Source of the DNA: Neisseria mucosa
GTDB taxonomy: Bacteria; Pseudomonadota; Gammaproteobacteria; Burkholderiales; Neisseriaceae
DNA: 64,000 nt
Reading direction: 5' to 3'
Assembly: GCF_003044445.1 (NCBI RefSeq)
Contig: NZ_POWX01000012.1
Location: forward strand, 1 to 64,000
The first letter of the stretch is position 1; each line of letters begins with the position of its first letter. Below the pieces are notes generated by a model. It worked only from the letters and a program-made list of their open reading frames with translations, was not told the DNA's origin and did no database searches. The position numbers were made by a program, and so were the translations under genes. This document shows positions 62,319 to 64,000 of this stretch, one piece after another.

Positions 62319-62555
62319 ATGTCAAACATCGAACAACAAGTTAAGAAAATTGTTGCTGAACAACTGGGCGTAAACGAAGCCGAAGTCAAAAATGAATCTT
62401 CCTTCCAAGACGACCTGGGCGCAGATTCTTTGGACACCGTAGAATTGGTTATGGCTTTGGAAGAAGCTTTCGGTTGCGAAATCCCCGATGAAGAAGCCGA
62501 AAAAATCACTACCGTACAACTGGCTATCGACTACATCAACGCCCACAACGGCTAA
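62319..62555 (+). CDS. acpP: Acyl carrier protein
   Basis: 78 acidic residues (MSNIEQQVKKIVAEQLGVNE). Phosphopantetheine attachment at S37 in GADSLDTVELVMALEE. Carries growing acyl chains in fatty acid synthesis. Followed by fabF after 174 bases, the usual pairing. Confidence 0.98.
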   Translation: MSNIEQQVKKIVAEQLGVNEAEVKNESSFQDDLGADSLDTVELVMALEEAFGCEIPDEEAEKITTVQLAIDYINAHNG

Positions 62556-62574
62556 TCGGCCGCACCAAACACCC

Positions 62575-62606
62575 CAGCCTCTGCTGCGTTAGCGCAATAG
62601 AGGCTG
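62575..62606 (+). terminator. Hairpin after acpP
   Basis: CAGCCTCT pairs with AGAGGCTG; the T tract after it is weak. It could reduce read-through from the highly expressed acpP into fabF. Confidence 0.5.
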
Positions 62607-62635
62607 TTACCTTATATATGTGGGGCAAAATCCGT

Positions 62636-62641
62636 TATAAT
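62636..62641 (+). promoter_or_regulatory. -10 candidate for fabF
   Basis: TATAAT 89 bases before fabF. No good -35 at standard spacing. Confidence 0.4.
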
Positions 62642-62679
62642 AGCCGCCCGGAATCCGATTCCGAACCGCTATTATCATT

Positions 62680-62691
62680 TTCAGACGGCAT
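62680..62691 (-). repeat. ATGCCGTCTGAA (AT-DUS, meningococcal dialect) before fabF
   Basis: Exact 12-mer of the dialect of N. meningitidis and N. gonorrhoeae, in a window otherwise full of AGGTCGTCTGAA. It lies in the fabF leader, 39 bases before the start. Confidence 0.75.
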
Positions 62692-62729
62692 CTTGCCGCA
62701 TCCCACCGAAAACCAACAGCGAGATTATC

Positions 62730-63977
62730 ATGAGTCAGAGAAGAGTAGTCATCACAGGCCTCGGCCAAGTATCACCGGTCGGCAACGACGTCGCCACCGC
62801 ATGGAGCAACCTGCTCGCAGGCAAAAGCGGCATCGGCCGGATTACCCGCTTTGACGCATCCGACATCAACAGCCAAATCGCCGGCGAAGTGCGCGACTTC
62901 GACATCGGCCAATACATCAGCGCGAAAGAAGCCCGCCGCATGGACGTGTTCATCCACTACGGCATCGCCGCAGCGCTGCAAGCCATCAGCGATGCCGGTT
63001 TGGACGAATTGGAAAGCCTCGATAAAGACCGCGTCGGCGTGAACATCGGTTCCGGCATCGGCGGCCTGCCCAGCATTGAAGCCACCGGTAAAGCCGTTAT
63101 CGAAGGCGGCGCGCGCAAAATCAATCCTTTCTTTATCCCCGGTTCACTGATTAACCTGATTGCGGGCCACGTTACCATCCTCAAAGGTTACCGCGGCCCC
63201 AGTTACGGCATGGTTTCCGCCTGTACCACCGGCGCGCACTCCATCGGCGACTCCGCCCGACTGATCAAATACGGCGACGCGGACGTGATGATTGCAGGCG
63301 GTGCCGAAGGCGCGATCAGCACTTTGGGCGTGGGCGGCTTCGCAGCCATGAAAGCCCTTTCCACCCGCAACGACGATCCCACCACCGCTTCCCGCCCGTG
63401 GGACAAAGGTCGCGACGGCTTCGTTATCGGCGAAGGCGCGGGCGTGCTGGTGTTGGAAGAATTGGAACACGCCAAAAAACGCGGCGCGAAAATTTACGCC
63501 GAAATCGTCGGCTTCGGCATGAGTTCCGATGCCTACCACATTACCGCGCCGAACGAAGAAGGTCCTGCGTTGGCGGTTACCCGTGCGTTGAAAGATGCCG
63601 GATTGAATCCCGAAGACGTCGATTACGTCAACGCACACGGTACGTCCACTCCGTTGGGCGATGCCAACGAAACCAAAGCGCTCAAGCGCGCACTGGGCGA
63701 CCACGCCCGCAAAGTCATCGTCAACTCCACCAAATCCATGACCGGCCACTTACTCGGCGCGGCAGGCGGCGTGGAAGCGCTGTACAGCGTGTTGGCGGTA
63801 CACGAGCAAAAATCCCCGCCGACCATCAACATCTTCGAACAAGATATCGAAGCAGGCTGCGATTTGGACTACTGCGCCAACGAAGCGCGCGACGCGAAAA
63901 TCGACGTTGCCATCTCCAATTCCTTCGGCTTCGGCGGTACCAACGGTACGCTGGTGTTCAAACGTTTCAAAGACTGA
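62730..63977 (+). CDS. fabF: 3-oxoacyl-[acyl-carrier-protein] synthase II
   Basis: 415 residues. Condensing enzyme of fatty acid elongation. Catalytic triad Cys-His-His: C165 (VSACTTGAH), H303 (NAHGTSTPLGD) and H340 (SMTGHLLGAAG). C-terminal NSFGFGGTNGTLVFKRF is typical. Downstream partner of acpP. Confidence 0.97.
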   Translation: MSQRRVVITGLGQVSPVGNDVATAWSNLLAGKSGIGRITRFDASDINSQIAGEVRDFDIGQYISAKEARRMDVFIHYGIAAALQAISDAGLDELESLDKDRVGVNIGSGIGGLPSIEATGKAVIEGGARKINPFFIPGSLINLIAGHVTILKGYRGPSYGMVSACTTGAHSIGDSARLIKYGDADVMIAGGAEGAISTLGVGGFAAMKALSTRNDDPTTASRPWDKGRDGFVIGEGAGVLVLEELEHAKKRGAKIYAEIVGFGMSSDAYHITAPNEEGPALAVTRALKDAGLNPEDVDYVNAHGTSTPLGDANETKALKRALGDHARKVIVNSTKSMTGHLLGAAGGVEALYSVLAVHEQKSPPTINIFEQDIEAGCDLDYCANEARDAKIDVAISNSFGFGGTNGTLVFKRFKD

Positions 63978-64000
63978 TGGAAGCGGTTTGAAACAAGACA

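Overview
The window is chromosomal DNA of a commensal Neisseria. The DNA uptake sequence (DUS) AGGTCGTCTGAAA or its complement occurs throughout, mostly as inverted pairs at gene ends. From memory this is the dialect of the N. mucosa / N. sicca / N. macacae group; meningococci and gonococci use ATGCCGTCTGAA. Correia repeat-enclosed elements (CREE), Neisseria-type insertion sequences and the layout of the ribosomal/RNA polymerase cluster agree. Species cannot be fixed from the sequence alone.

Layout. 1-0.13 kb: cut end of an IS5-family element. 0.25-6.9 kb: dnaJ, leuS, a complete IS3-family element and an AraC-family regulator. 7.2-17 kb: adhE with an FNR-like promoter, a lipoprotein with an LprI-like tail, gltS, a frameshifted bile acid:sodium symporter homologue, ubiG, an unidentified exported protein and a complete IS481-family element. 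17.1-35.8 kb: the minus-strand block tRNA-Tyr, -Gly, -Thr, tuf, tRNA-Trp, secE, nusG, rplK, rplA, rplJ, rplL, rpoB, rpoC, rpsL, rpsG, fusA, tuf, rpsJ. The S10 operon does not continue after rpsJ. 35.9-45.9 kb: ferredoxin, rsmD, a small membrane protein, topA, smg, dprA, ntrX, ntrY and a DUF4390 protein. 45.8-53 kb: rsmB, a PepSY-like protein, a macrodomain protein, fmt, def, a LysM protein and an NAD(P)-binding protein. 53-54 kb: about 1 kb of repeats without a gene. 54-58.4 kb: a heme locus with a hutW-hutX fusion and a TonB-dependent receptor. 58.5-64 kb: ppk2, a pabB-pabC fusion, acpP and fabF.

How the genes work together. Most are housekeeping genes for translation, transcription, tRNA/rRNA modification, protein maturation, topology and fatty acid synthesis. 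The accessory physiology points to life at low oxygen and low iron: a bifunctional AdhE behind an FNR-like site, a heme receptor next to an oxygen-independent heme-opening enzyme fused to its heme carrier, and the NtrYX two-component system. DprA and the dense DUS fit natural competence.

The most unusual points are: (1) a short CREE plus two DUS copies read in frame inside pabB-pabC; (2) the hutW-hutX fusion with a Shine-Dalgarno sequence still in front of the HutX part; (3) two unrelated insertion sequences each sitting in the loop of a DUS hairpin with clean target duplications; (4) an NtrX whose AAA+ ATP-binding loop is degenerate; (5) DUS copies of other dialects; (6) a palindromic GTAGCGTGGGC repeat family forming MITE-like pairs. 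All were read by eye; no database search was run.
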